This document shows positions 31,661 to 40,706 of a DNA stretch of 64,000 nt, piece by piece. Position 1 is the stretch's first letter, and each line of letters begins with the position of its first letter. The notes under the pieces are model-generated. The model was not told the DNA's origin, made no database searches, and saw only the letters and a program-made list of their open reading frames with translations. Source of the stretch: Oscillospiraceae bacterium (GTDB lineage: Bacteria > Bacillota > Clostridia > Oscillospirales > Ruminococcaceae); the NCBI GenBank assembly GCA_017513135.1, contig JAFWDH010000022.1:124001-188000 (forward strand). The letters run 5' to 3'. The position numbers and the translations under genes are program-made.

Positions 31661-33502
31661 TCAGATCGCTTCCGCATTGACGAACTGGCTGGTCCACAGA
31701 TCGGAATAGAACCCGCCTTTCTGAAGCAGTTCATCGTGCGTGCCTGTCTCAACGATATCGCCGTCCTTCATTACAAGGATTATATCGGCATTTCTTATGG
31801 TGCTGAGGCGGTGCGCGATCGTAAATGATGTCCTTCCTCTAGTAAGGAGATCCATTGCATCCTGAACTATCTGTTCGGTCCTTGTGTCGACGGAGCTGGT
31901 AGCCTCGTCCAGGATCAACAGCGGTGCATTCTGTATCATCGCTCTTGCGATAGTCATCAGCTGCCGCTGTCCTGCGGACATGTTGCTGTCCTCGGAGAGG
32001 ACCGTGTCATAACCATTGGGCAACCCGGAGATATAGTTGTGCAGTCCTACGAGCTTGCAGGCTTCAACGACCTTTTCGTCACTGACATCCTTCATGCTGA
32101 ACACTATGTTCTCCCGGATAGTTCCCTCGAACAGCCAGCTGTCCTGAAGGACCATGCAGAACTGGTCATGGACATTCTCTCTTGTAACATCCCTGGTGTC
32201 GATGCCGTCTATTGAGATCTTTCCTCCGTTTATCTCATAGAACCTCATCAGCAGGTTGACCATAGTGGTCTTCCCGGCTCCGGTCGGGCCGACGATAGCG
32301 ACCTTTTTGCCCGCCTCGATGGCAGCTGAGAAATCATTGATGATTATCTTGTCCGGGTCGTAACCGAAGTGCACGTGACTGAACTCCACATCGCCCCTGA
32401 CGTTTTCAAGACGTGTCGTCTTGCCGGACTCGTCCTCCATCTCTTCCTCGTCAAGGAACTCGAACACCCGCTCGCAGGCTGCAGCTGCGGACTGCAGGTT
32501 GGTGATGGAGTTGGCGACCATGCTCATAGGCATAGTGAACATGCGCACATAGATTACGAATGCGATGATGGTACCGAAAGGTATGGTTCCGTTCTTTGCC
32601 ATCATTGCGCCGAATACGCATACCGCGACATATCCAAGGTTGCTGAGCAGTTCCATAAGCGGAAACGTGATGCCGCTTATGAACTGGCTCTTCCAGTTGT
32701 TCTCAAACAGTTTGTCATTGAGATATTCGAACGTCTCTCTCGATTCCTTTTCACCGTTATAGGCTTTGACTATCAGATGGCCGGCGTACATCTCCTCGAT
32801 ATGACCGTTCATAAGGCCAAGGTAAGACTGTCGCCTGGTGAAATAGCCCTGGCTCCTTTTGATGATAACATTTACGAGCATGAATCCCAGAATGGAGCAT
32901 GCAAGAACGATGACCGTCAGCTGAACGTTGGTGAGCAGCATCATTATGGTGCAGCCGATGAACGTTACGACGGATGTGACGACGGAGCTTGAAGCCATGT
33001 TGAGGCTCATTCCTATCGTATCGACATCGTTTGTTATGCGGCTGAGCACATCTCCGAACGAAGAAGAGTCGAAGCTCTTCAGAGGGATCCTGTTGAGTTT
33101 GTGAGATATGTCGCTGCGCATCTTTCTCATCAGCTTCTGCGAAGCTCTGTTGAGGTTGAGGCTCTGTATCAGTATCAGCAGCGAAGCCACAAGATAGAAT
33201 ATCAGACTCCTGATTGCGACATTTATGACGGCCGGTATATCAACGCCTCCGGACTTGAGGCCGGCTTCGATGACATTCGTCATCCTGCTGAGGTTGTCCG
33301 GTCCGAAAAGCGTCATAATGACGCTGAATACCGAGGCGGCAAAAGCAAGGATGAACTGCGGGAGTATATCCTTTCCGTACGCTATGAGCTTTTTAGCCGC
33401 CCCTTTGAGGTCCTTAGGCTTTTCCGCTATGCGCATCCTTCCGGGCCCGCGGTTGTTATTGATATTAGCCTGTCCAAGTTGGTAACTGTCTTTCTTAGCC
33501 AT
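31661..33502 (-). CDS. ABC exporter half-transporter, subunit 2
   Basis: 613 residues: a six-helix exporter membrane domain (about 40-360) fused to an ATPase. Walker A is VGPTGAGKTT, the signature is NMSAGQRQLM rather than LSGGQ, Walker B is LLILDEATSSVD, and the H-loop is IAHRLST. It pairs with the upstream gene to form a heterodimeric multidrug-type exporter (BmrCD/LmrCD-like). Its ATG shares a base with the upstream stop (TAATG), indicating coupled translation. Controlled by the MarR repressor at the head of the operon. Exported substrate unknown. Confidence 0.9.
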   Translation of the reverse strand: MAKKDSYQLGQANINNNRGPGRMRIAEKPKDLKGAAKKLIAYGKDILPQFILAFAASVFSVIMTLFGPDNLSRMTNVIEAGLKSGGVDIPAVINVAIRSLIFYLVASLLILIQSLNLNRASQKLMRKMRSDISHKLNRIPLKSFDSSSFGDVLSRITNDVDTIGMSLNMASSSVVTSVVTFIGCTIMMLLTNVQLTVIVLACSILGFMLVNVIIKRSQGYFTRRQSYLGLMNGHIEEMYAGHLIVKAYNGEKESRETFEYLNDKLFENNWKSQFISGITFPLMELLSNLGYVAVCVFGAMMAKNGTIPFGTIIAFVIYVRMFTMPMSMVANSITNLQSAAAACERVFEFLDEEEMEDESGKTTRLENVRGDVEFSHVHFGYDPDKIIINDFSAAIEAGKKVAIVGPTGAGKTTMVNLLMRFYEINGGKISIDGIDTRDVTRENVHDQFCMVLQDSWLFEGTIRENIVFSMKDVSDEKVVEACKLVGLHNYISGLPNGYDTVLSEDSNMSAGQRQLMTIARAMIQNAPLLILDEATSSVDTRTEQIVQDAMDLLTRGRTSFTIAHRLSTIRNADIILVMKDGDIVETGTHDELLQKGGFYSDLWTSQFVNAEAI

Positions 33503-35277
33503 TATGCAAGTTCCTCCTCTGACAGCTGTGTATAGGCGATCTCACGATACACCTGGCATTTGTTCATGAGCTCCTCATGAGTGCCCATGCCGACTACCTT
33601 TCCTTCATCGAGAACGATGATCTTGTCTGCATCTCTGATGGTCCCTATCCTCTGCGCCACTATCAGTGTGGTGACTCCTGCAGTTTCCTCCTTCAGAGCG
33701 GCTCTGAGCAGGCGGTCAGTCTTGAAGTCAAGAGCAGAAAAAGTATCGTCAAAGATGTATATCTCGGGCTTTCTGTATACGACCCTTGCCACCGACAGCC
33801 TCTGTCTCTGGCCGCCGGATACGTTTGTTCCTCCTCTGGTGATCTCAGCGTCGTATGTGTTGTCCATTTTCTCGACGAAGTCCGTTGCCTGCGCTATGGC
33901 GACAGCTCTCCTGACTTCGGCTTCGGAATCCTCATCCGCTGCGTGATTGCCTCCCTCTCCGTATTCGATGTTTGAGGAGACGGTCCCCGAGAACAGGACC
34001 GCCGTCTGCGGAGCGTACCCTATCAGGTTGCGCAGCGAATGCTGCTCGTACTCCCTTACGTTCCTGCCGTCGACAAGGACCTCGCCCTTGGTCGTGTCAT
34101 AGAATCTGGGGATCAGGTTGACCAGAGAGGTCTTTCCGCTTCCTGTGGCGCCTATGAATGCCACAGTCTCGCCTTTTTCAGCTGTGAATGAGATGTCGCT
34201 GAGGACCTCGCCTTCAGTTCCGGGATAAGTGAAACTGACGTTTCTGAACTCTACAGTCCCCTCTTTGCCCTTTATGCCGTCTGTCTCAGTCCCGTCTGTG
34301 ATCTCAAGCTCACAGTCGAGGACTTCGTTGACTCGGTCAGCAGCGACTGAAGCTCTGGGGATCATGTTGAATATCATCTCAAGGTTCATGAATGACATGA
34401 GGAGCCTGCTGGCGTAGTTGGAGAAGACCACCATTTCCGAGAATGTCACGATGGCGTTCACGGGATCGGTCTTAACCAGACCGTCGATGAGGAATGCGCC
34501 TATAAGGTAGATTCCTACAGTCAGGCCGTTGTTGACAAATCTCATTACAGGCCTTGTGGAGCTCATGATCGTCTGAGCTGCCAGCATATTGAAAGAGAGG
34601 TTCTCATTCGCCTCTTCGAACTTCCTCTCCTGATACTCTTCGGCATTGTATGCGCGGATGACGCGGATACCGGTCAGGTTGTCTCTGGTCACCTTGTTGA
34701 GTTCATCCGTCAGATCCTGCATTTTCCTGAATCTGGGATGAGCATACCTGATAACGATCACAACTATTCCCATAACGGCTATGATCGCACCGCCTGTGAG
34801 CGATGTCCACTGCCAGTGCTTGCCCCAGATCTTTACAAGTGCGACCACCACTGAGATCGGGGTCCTGATGATCATCCTGAGTCCTCCGGCGATGAACATC
34901 TGCAGCTGCGTGATGTCGTTTGTGGATCTTGTGATCAGCGATGCCGTGGAGAACCTGTCGATCTCGTTCAGTGAGAAGGACTGTACCTTATTGAAGATAT
35001 CGCTTCTGAGGTGCTTTGAATACAGCCCGCCGAGCATTGCGGAAACATATCCTGAAGTCAGGCCGATCAGAGTGCTCAGCAAGGCAAGCAGCATCATTAC
35101 CCCGCCGGCTTTCCAGATGGCGCTCATTTCGCTGCCTTCCGTCTGGACCAGCATGGTGATGCTCGACATGTAGTCCGGGATCTTCATCTCGGTCCACACC
35201 TGCGCGAAGACAAGCAGTATGCTGAAGATCAGCAGCACTACTTCCTGCCTGCGCATTCGTTTGATTGCTTTGAACAT
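33502..35277 (-). CDS. ABC exporter half-transporter, subunit 1
   Basis: 591 residues with the same exporter-plus-ATPase architecture. Walker A is IGATGSGKTS and the signature NVSGGQRQRLS is canonical. After Walker B (IYIFDDTFSALD) the residue normally glutamate is aspartate, typical of the degenerate site in heterodimeric ABC exporters, and the H-loop position reads IVAQRIGT with Gln for His. This copy thus supplies the non-catalytic composite site while its partner supplies the catalytic one. Lies 25 bases after marR. Confidence 0.9.
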   Translation of the reverse strand: MFKAIKRMRRQEVVLLIFSILLVFAQVWTEMKIPDYMSSITMLVQTEGSEMSAIWKAGGVMMLLALLSTLIGLTSGYVSAMLGGLYSKHLRSDIFNKVQSFSLNEIDRFSTASLITRSTNDITQLQMFIAGGLRMIIRTPISVVVALVKIWGKHWQWTSLTGGAIIAVMGIVVIVIRYAHPRFRKMQDLTDELNKVTRDNLTGIRVIRAYNAEEYQERKFEEANENLSFNMLAAQTIMSSTRPVMRFVNNGLTVGIYLIGAFLIDGLVKTDPVNAIVTFSEMVVFSNYASRLLMSFMNLEMIFNMIPRASVAADRVNEVLDCELEITDGTETDGIKGKEGTVEFRNVSFTYPGTEGEVLSDISFTAEKGETVAFIGATGSGKTSLVNLIPRFYDTTKGEVLVDGRNVREYEQHSLRNLIGYAPQTAVLFSGTVSSNIEYGEGGNHAADEDSEAEVRRAVAIAQATDFVEKMDNTYDAEITRGGTNVSGGQRQRLSVARVVYRKPEIYIFDDTFSALDFKTDRLLRAALKEETAGVTTLIVAQRIGTIRDADKIIVLDEGKVVGMGTHEELMNKCQVYREIAYTQLSEEELA

Positions 35278-35302
35278 GTGTGTTTATACTCCTTTTAATG
35301 TT

Positions 35303-35725
35303 TTACAGTTCCTGGTCGGCTACTTTCGTAAGCAGCCTGTAAAGCTCAGCTTTCTCATCTTCGCTGAGTATGCTGAACAGTTCCTCCGTGATCACGTCTC
35401 TCTGAGCTGTCAGTTCAGCGCTGCGTTTCATTCCGCTTTCAGTGATGAAGACATTCTGCTCCCTCTTGTCCGTCTCACTGCGCCTTCTTCTGATCAGTCC
35501 TTTGTCTTCAAGCTTCTCGAGGACTCCGGTCAGAGACTGAGGTCTTATGTGCATCTTCTGTGCCAGCACCTTCTGGGTAATGCCGTCTTCCTCAGACAAA
35601 AGATGAAGGATCAGGCCGTCCTGCATGGTTCCGCCCTCTCCGTCCCTGTCCAGAACAGTGTGGAAAAGTCTGCTGTGGAGTCGTGCTATGCGGAATACGG
35701 AGATCATCAGATCATTGTCGGTCAT
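35303..35725 (-). CDS. MarR-family repressor of the ABC exporter operon
   Basis: 140 residues, normal MarR length. The winged helix is seen in ITQKVLAQKMHIRPQSLTGVLEKLEDKGLIRRRRSETDKREQ (core about 48-90; DKRE is the wing tip). It heads the three-gene operon with the exporter genes, the usual arrangement for a drug-responsive repressor. Upstream are a strong promoter (35843-35871), four 15-base direct repeats (35779-35838) and a palindrome (35749-35768), all candidate binding sites. Confidence 0.9.
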   Translation of the reverse strand: MTDNDLMISVFRIARLHSRLFHTVLDRDGEGGTMQDGLILHLLSEEDGITQKVLAQKMHIRPQSLTGVLEKLEDKGLIRRRRSETDKREQNVFITESGMKRSAELTAQRDVITEELFSILSEDEKAELYRLLTKVADQEL

Positions 35726-35748
35726 ACGTTGCTCCCTTTACAGATCAA

Positions 35749-35768
35749 ATAGTAAGTTTGCTTATTGT
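35749..35768. promoter_or_regulatory. Palindromic MarR-type operator candidate
   Basis: The core TAAGTTTGCTTA has perfect TAAG/CTTA arms and further outer A/T symmetry. It lies about 25 bases upstream of the marR start, inside the transcribed leader. The TAAG half-site recurs in the neighbouring 15-base repeats. Confidence 0.5.
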
Positions 35769-35778
35769 AAAACGGTTT

Positions 35779-35838
35779 ATCATAAGTCATCTTATATTAA
35801 GCCTTCTGATATTAAGATGCTTGATATTAAGTTTCCTT
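35779..35838. repeat. Four 15-base direct repeats in the marR leader
   Basis: Units start at 35779, 35794, 35809 and 35824. The last three share ATATTAAG exactly and often end in CTT or TTG; the first is degenerate (ATCATAAG). On the minus strand they cover roughly +1 to +58 of the marR transcript, so bound repressor would block transcription. Confidence 0.7.
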
Positions 35839-35842
35839 ACTA

Positions 35843-35871
35843 ATTATATGTTCTGCCTGAAAACAAGTCAA
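35843..35871 (-). promoter_or_regulatory. Strong promoter of the marR-ABC operon
   Basis: On the minus strand, TTGACT (35871-35866), 17-base spacer, perfect TATAAT (35848-35843). The predicted transcription start (about 35836) falls within the direct repeats. Confidence 0.75.
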
Positions 35872-35874
35872 CAA

Positions 35875-35903
35875 TTGTCACATATATTTTCTTGCAGTAT
35901 ACG
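35875..35903 (+). promoter_or_regulatory. Possible promoter of pepC
   Basis: TTGTCA (35875-35880), 17-base spacer, TATACG (35898-35903). It would give a ~50-base leader to the pepC start. The -10 matches only four of six positions. Confidence 0.4.
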
Positions 35904-35961
35904 AAAGATGATATTATTCTATATTAGGCAGTTAAAGCACTAAAACAGATAGGAGAAAACC

Positions 35962-37287
35962 ATGGCTAAGGAACTGAATGAAAAAGTATTGAAAGACCTC
36001 AAGGCCAAGTACGATTCCGACCGTACGGCAAAAGCGGTCAGAAGAGCGCTCAACAAGACCGATGTTCTGGATCTCGCCGCTGTTCAGGAGAACGCGAACA
36101 AAGTACAGCACAATTTCGAGATAAACATCGATACAATGAAAGCCACCTCCCAGGGCAACTCCGGAAGATGCTGGATCTTTGCTGCAACGAACTTTCTCAG
36201 AGAAGAGACGGCAAAGAAATGCAACATCAAGGATTTTGAACTCTCACAGAACTATGTCTCTTTCTGGGACAAACTTGAGAAGATCAACTGGACGATGGAG
36301 AGCATCATAAAGCTGAAAGATGTCGACTGGGATGACCGCACTCTAATGTGGGTACTTCAGAACGGGATCAATGACGGCGGTCAGTGGGACATGTTTGCCG
36401 CCATCATCAAGAAATACGGTGCCGTTCCCCTTTCCGCATTCCCCGAGACTTACGCTTCCGGCCACACAAGAAGCTGGACTTCTCTCGTAAACAGAAGACT
36501 CAGAAAGTTTGCTTCCGATGTGCAGCGCAACAATGACGACGCGGACAAGATCGCTGAGCTCAAGGAAAAGTGCCTGGAGGAACTGTATTCATTCTCAGTT
36601 TCCTGCTTCGGTGAGGTTCCGGAGACATTTGACTTCGAGTACACCGACAAAGACAACAAGTATCATATCGACAGAGGACTCACTCCCAAGACCTTCTACG
36701 AGAAATACGTAGGTCTTGACCTTGATGATTATGCCTCTCTCATAACTTCTCCCACGAAAGACAAACCATATCACGAAAGATTCACCGTCAATTTCGTCGG
36801 CAACGTCGTCGGCTATCCCGTCGTCTACCTCAACCTCACGATGGATGAGCTTAAGGATGCCATCGTTGCTCAGCTGAAGGACGGTCAGATCGTCTGGTTC
36901 GGTTCCGACGTCGGCCGCTGGGGAGACAGAAAGACCGGTGTATGGGACATGAACAACTTCGACCTCGGTTCTCTCTTTGATCTTGATGTATCAATGACGA
37001 AGGAAGACTCTCTCTACTACTGCGAGAGTGCCATGAACCACGCGATGTGCATCACCGGCGTCACCTTTGACGAGAACGGTGCTCCCGACAAGTGGAAGAT
37101 CGAGAACAGCTGGGGCGATGAGATGGGCAACAAGGGCTACTATCTCGCCTCATCCGAATGGTTCGACACCTATGTTTTCCAGGCCGTCGTCAACAAGAAG
37201 TATCTCCCGAAGGAGATAGTCGACTGCCTGAGCAAAGAGCCCGTCGAACTGAATCCCTGGGATCCTATGGGAACCCTCGCTGACTGA
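35962..37287 (+). CDS. pepC: Aminopeptidase C / bleomycin hydrolase (C1B)
   Basis: 441 residues, the usual PepC length. A cytosolic papain-like cysteine aminopeptidase that forms hexamers with the active sites inside. The triad is visible: QGNSGRCWIFAA (Cys about 70), SAMNHAMCITGV (His) and WKIENSWG (Asn), with the oxyanion Gln in QGNSGR. The C-terminal tail normally reaches the active site and sets exopeptidase specificity; here it ends PWDPMGTLAD. ATAGGAG precedes the ATG. The next gene, an M24 peptidase, follows after 13 bases, forming a two-gene peptidase operon. Confidence 0.95.
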   Translation: MAKELNEKVLKDLKAKYDSDRTAKAVRRALNKTDVLDLAAVQENANKVQHNFEINIDTMKATSQGNSGRCWIFAATNFLREETAKKCNIKDFELSQNYVSFWDKLEKINWTMESIIKLKDVDWDDRTLMWVLQNGINDGGQWDMFAAIIKKYGAVPLSAFPETYASGHTRSWTSLVNRRLRKFASDVQRNNDDADKIAELKEKCLEELYSFSVSCFGEVPETFDFEYTDKDNKYHIDRGLTPKTFYEKYVGLDLDDYASLITSPTKDKPYHERFTVNFVGNVVGYPVVYLNLTMDELKDAIVAQLKDGQIVWFGSDVGRWGDRKTGVWDMNNFDLGSLFDLDVSMTKEDSLYYCESAMNHAMCITGVTFDENGAPDKWKIENSWGDEMGNKGYYLASSEWFDTYVFQAVVNKKYLPKEIVDCLSKEPVELNPWDPMGTLAD

Positions 37288-37300
37288 AAGGAATTGACAG

Positions 37301-38635
37301 ATGCGTATATCAGATCAGAGTTTCCTGATTCAGGATGTCCCCTCCCTGAGCGACCTTAAGAAAAAGGTCCTCCCCTACCGTGAGCAGGAGAAGATCCATA
37401 ACAAGTGGCTGAAGGAACGCCTTGATACCGTTATGCCTAAGGTCATGAAAGACTCAGGGCTGGATATGTGGGTCGTAGCATTCAACGAGTATAACGAAGA
37501 CCCGCTGTACAGAACGCTTTTACCCAAGCATTTCTTTACCGGAAGAAGAACGATGTGCCTTGTCTTTGTCCTTAAGGACGGCGAGCTGAAAAGACTTGCA
37601 CTAACCAGGCCTCGCATAGGCATAGATGAGTTCTATGATCTGGAATGGATAAATCAGAAAGGTTCAAACTGGGCTATCCCGGAAGACTATCCGTATCCCC
37701 CTGAGACACAGTGGGAATGTCTTAACCGTGTCGTCAATCAGTATGATCCTCAGACCATCGGTCTGAACTTCTCCGACAATTTCGCATTCGGAGACGGACT
37801 CAGTCACTCGCTCGCACAGAAGATCATTGACGGACTTGATGAGAAATACAGATCCAGGATCGTATCTGCCGAATATGCCGCAGTCAAATGGCTGGAGACC
37901 AGAACAGATACCGAGCTCGCCGCATATAACGGCATCATGCAGATCCAGCACACCATGATCGCAGAGGCATTCTCTTCCAAAGTTATCACACCGGGAGTTA
38001 CTACCAATGCTGACGTAAAGTACTGGATGATGCAGTCAATCATAGATATGGGACTTGAGCCCTGGTTCGACTATGAATGCAGCATCATCCGCAAGGATGT
38101 CGGATTTGTTCAGGGCGAGGCTGTCATTATGCCCGGCGACTGCCTCAGATGTGACGTCGGATTCAGATATCTTGACCTCTGCACCGATACTCAGGAAATG
38201 ACATATGTTCTGAGGCCGGGTGAAACAGACGCTCCTGATTATCTTAAGAGGGCTCTAGCTGAAGTGAATCGTTTCCAGGACATAGTGATATCAAATTTCA
38301 AGGTAGGGTCCTCCGGAAACGAGATCCTGAAAGCTTCCAGAGAGCAGGCTATAGCAGAAGGACTCAAGCCCAGCCTTTATTCACATCCCATCGGATTCCA
38401 TGGCCACGCTGCAGGTCCGACGATAGGCCTTGTAGATGCCCAGAACGGTGTACCGGTAAGAGGCGACTATACAGTATGTGATCACACCTGCTACTCTCTC
38501 GAGCTGAACTGCACTGTGGATATTCCCGAATGGAATATCTCAACGATGTGGGGCTATGAGACTGATATTTCTGTTGCTGACGGACATATCGAGTTCCTCG
38601 CAGGAAGACAGACTGGATACCACCTCGTCAAGTGA
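37301..38635 (+). CDS. M24-family metallopeptidase (second NEYNEDP-type copy)
   Basis: 444 residues and close in sequence to the gene at 25594-26922, sharing LPYREQEKIHNKWLKERLDT-like opening, FNEYNEDP, LEWINQKGS and the same catalytic layout. Metal ligands: CDVGFRYLDLCTDTQ, HPIGFHGHAAGP, YSLELN and GYETDI. Compared with ordinary prolidases, the HxxGxxxH region is replaced by HPIGFHGHAAGP, marking a separate M24 subgroup. Follows pepC by 13 bases with AAAGGAA as ribosome site, and ends at a strong terminator. Confidence 0.87.
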   Translation: MRISDQSFLIQDVPSLSDLKKKVLPYREQEKIHNKWLKERLDTVMPKVMKDSGLDMWVVAFNEYNEDPLYRTLLPKHFFTGRRTMCLVFVLKDGELKRLALTRPRIGIDEFYDLEWINQKGSNWAIPEDYPYPPETQWECLNRVVNQYDPQTIGLNFSDNFAFGDGLSHSLAQKIIDGLDEKYRSRIVSAEYAAVKWLETRTDTELAAYNGIMQIQHTMIAEAFSSKVITPGVTTNADVKYWMMQSIIDMGLEPWFDYECSIIRKDVGFVQGEAVIMPGDCLRCDVGFRYLDLCTDTQEMTYVLRPGETDAPDYLKRALAEVNRFQDIVISNFKVGSSGNEILKASREQAIAEGLKPSLYSHPIGFHGHAAGPTIGLVDAQNGVPVRGDYTVCDHTCYSLELNCTVDIPEWNISTMWGYETDISVADGHIEFLAGRQTGYHLVK

Positions 38636-38667
38636 TAAGGATCATCATTTAATATAATTCTCATAGA

Positions 38668-38709
38668 AAAAACAATACCCCGGGCATCGCCCGGGGTATT
38701 GTTTTTTTG
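38668..38709. terminator. Strong bidirectional terminator
   Basis: Stem of 14 GC-rich bp (38673-38686 against 38690-38703) extended by an A/T run to about 19 bp, 3-base loop, T7 after it and A6 before it. It separates the convergent M24 and M28-like genes. Confidence 0.92.
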
Positions 38710-38719
38710 ACCGTTCGAT

Positions 38720-40636
38720 TCATACCTTGGAAATAAGGCCGAGTTTCTCCAGTGTATCAACAAAGAGCAGGACAAGATCTTTCCTGTCAGTGCAGGAATC
38801 AAGAGAGACTTCCCTCACCACCTGGCCAAGAGTCCTGACACCGTCGATGTAATAGACCACATTGGATTCAACATCCATCATGGCGAATCTGTTAGTGCCT
38901 TCCATCTTCTTGTTGAACTCGTCGAGGATCTCACCCTTCCCAAGTGCCCTGTAGTCGTTGAGTCCCTGGATCGGGCCTACGAAGTTCCGTTTATATACAG
39001 TGTAGAGATCACTGTAATCCTCAAAACTGTCACTGAGTCCGTAGATGTTTATCCAGCTGTCGAACATAGCGCTGACGATCTCTTCCTCTTTGCTCGTATC
39101 GGCGCCTTCCGCTATCTTTCCGGCTGTTCTGAGGCTTTCAAGGTAGTACTTTTTGTACTTGAACATCTTTGATCCGAACACGTCTTTTCCGATCTTCCCG
39201 TTAAGGAAGTCCGATGTGAGCTTAGTCTTCTCATCAATGATGTTCTTCTCAAGTTCCTCAAAGAGATACGGAAGATCATCAGCCTTGAGATTAGCCAGAT
39301 TGTAGGCGAAGTTCACTGCAGTAAGGCAGGAGAATTTGAGCACCTCCGGATCGATGACGTCAAGAGTATCGGTCGCAGTGTGATAGTTGAGGTCAGGCCA
39401 CTGGCCAAGCATGCAGCACGGAATATTGATGCTCGGATCGGCATATATGATATGATCGCTTCCGCCGCTAAATGAATCCACTCTGTGATTGGTCAGAGCT
39501 ACAGGATCATTGCCGAGGCTGAAAGCCTCCTTCCCTGCTTCTCCCATACTGTATGTTGCAAGCTCATTGATCAGGTTAGGGGTAGACCAGGGATTCTTTG
39601 TCAGTGTAATAGGCCCGTAGAATCTGGTCTGCCTGCCGCCCACCATGTCCAGGTTCATTGCGCCGAGAGCCTTGTCATAATCCGGATGTGTTGCGAGATA
39701 CGGATACGTCCCCATCATCTCGGGCATAAGGATAAGTTTGATCGTATGCTGCGGCTTTTCGATCTTCCCTTCCCTGATGAGCGTATTGATGACATTCATC
39801 GCTTCTATGGTGGCGCTGACGCCGGAAGCGTTGTCATTAGCAGAGGATCTCGGGTGGCACAGATGGGCTGCCAGATAGACCACCTTGTCATCTTTTCCTT
39901 TTATGGTAACCTCCACATCCTGGATGTGTCCGTCATAGAGTTCGGAATCGATGAATGGCCTGACCCGCAGATATCCGCCATCCTTTTCCAGTTTCTCCCT
40001 GCATAGTTTTGCGAGAGCATCGCCTGCCGCAGGCGAAAGGACGAATCCCCTCTTTTCCGGGTCTCCGGGAAGGTGTTCGTGCCAGTATGAAGTGTATGTC
40101 ATCGAATGGTAAAGATCAGAGCGTTTGCGATTCGCCGTCTCCATAACATAGTCAGTCACCAGGCCAAGTGCACCGCGTTTGTATATCCAGGTAACGGTGT
40201 TGAGCTGATATCTGCTGAACACCCACTTGCCGTTCAGATCAAGTCCGTCGTAATTCTTCTCCTCCGGTCCCTTGTCCAGCATGACCAGATCTACCGGATC
40301 GTTCCTTCTGTCGATGGGATAGCTCTTCTGTACCACAGAGATATGGTCCGCCGAAAAATCGGCCAGTCTCATCTCCGGCTCTACCAGATCCAGGGTAGCC
40401 GACTTAATGGACCACTCCTGGAACATCCTGCACTGCAGGTACCAGGTATCGGGAGTAGAGACATAGTCCAGAAGCTGCGCATCAAGCCCGTACTTCTTAC
40501 AGATCTTGAGTACATGCTCTGCAGCTTCCCTGAACATGGGAGAAGCCTGGATGCGGTGGAAGTTTGACACTTCCTTGACTACATTAAGAAGCCTCTTGGG
40601 GCTTACATATTCCTTGAAAATCTTGCTGTCCTGCAT
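38720..40636 (-). CDS. M28-like zinc aminopeptidase (DUF4910-type)
   Basis: 638 residues. An inserted domain occupies about 80-250. The M28 zinc site is recognisable: YLAAHLCHPRSSANDNASG (His, bridging Asp), LILMPEMMGTYPY (catalytic Glu), MNLDMVGG (Asp) and DLNYHTATDT (His). The last ~170 residues form an additional helical domain. No signal peptide, so probably a cytoplasmic aminopeptidase. Good AAAGGAG site before the ATG. First listed of three same-strand peptidase genes (M28-like, M29, S9) that are probably co-transcribed from the S9 gene. Confidence 0.8.
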   Translation of the reverse strand: MQDSKIFKEYVSPKRLLNVVKEVSNFHRIQASPMFREAAEHVLKICKKYGLDAQLLDYVSTPDTWYLQCRMFQEWSIKSATLDLVEPEMRLADFSADHISVVQKSYPIDRRNDPVDLVMLDKGPEEKNYDGLDLNGKWVFSRYQLNTVTWIYKRGALGLVTDYVMETANRKRSDLYHSMTYTSYWHEHLPGDPEKRGFVLSPAAGDALAKLCREKLEKDGGYLRVRPFIDSELYDGHIQDVEVTIKGKDDKVVYLAAHLCHPRSSANDNASGVSATIEAMNVINTLIREGKIEKPQHTIKLILMPEMMGTYPYLATHPDYDKALGAMNLDMVGGRQTRFYGPITLTKNPWSTPNLINELATYSMGEAGKEAFSLGNDPVALTNHRVDSFSGGSDHIIYADPSINIPCCMLGQWPDLNYHTATDTLDVIDPEVLKFSCLTAVNFAYNLANLKADDLPYLFEELEKNIIDEKTKLTSDFLNGKIGKDVFGSKMFKYKKYYLESLRTAGKIAEGADTSKEEEIVSAMFDSWINIYGLSDSFEDYSDLYTVYKRNFVGPIQGLNDYRALGKGEILDEFNKKMEGTNRFAMMDVESNVVYYIDGVRTLGQVVREVSLDSCTDRKDLVLLFVDTLEKLGLISKV

Positions 40637-40706
40637 GTTTTCTCCTTTGTATGTGATTCCATGACAGACATCATGTCCGTCATCTGTTGAACGTATCCTG
40701 TACGGA

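Noticed and set aside
35779-35838. CRISPR-like short repeats
   Set aside because: Units are only 15 bases with no spacers of constant length beyond the unit and no cas genes; position in the marR leader fits operators.
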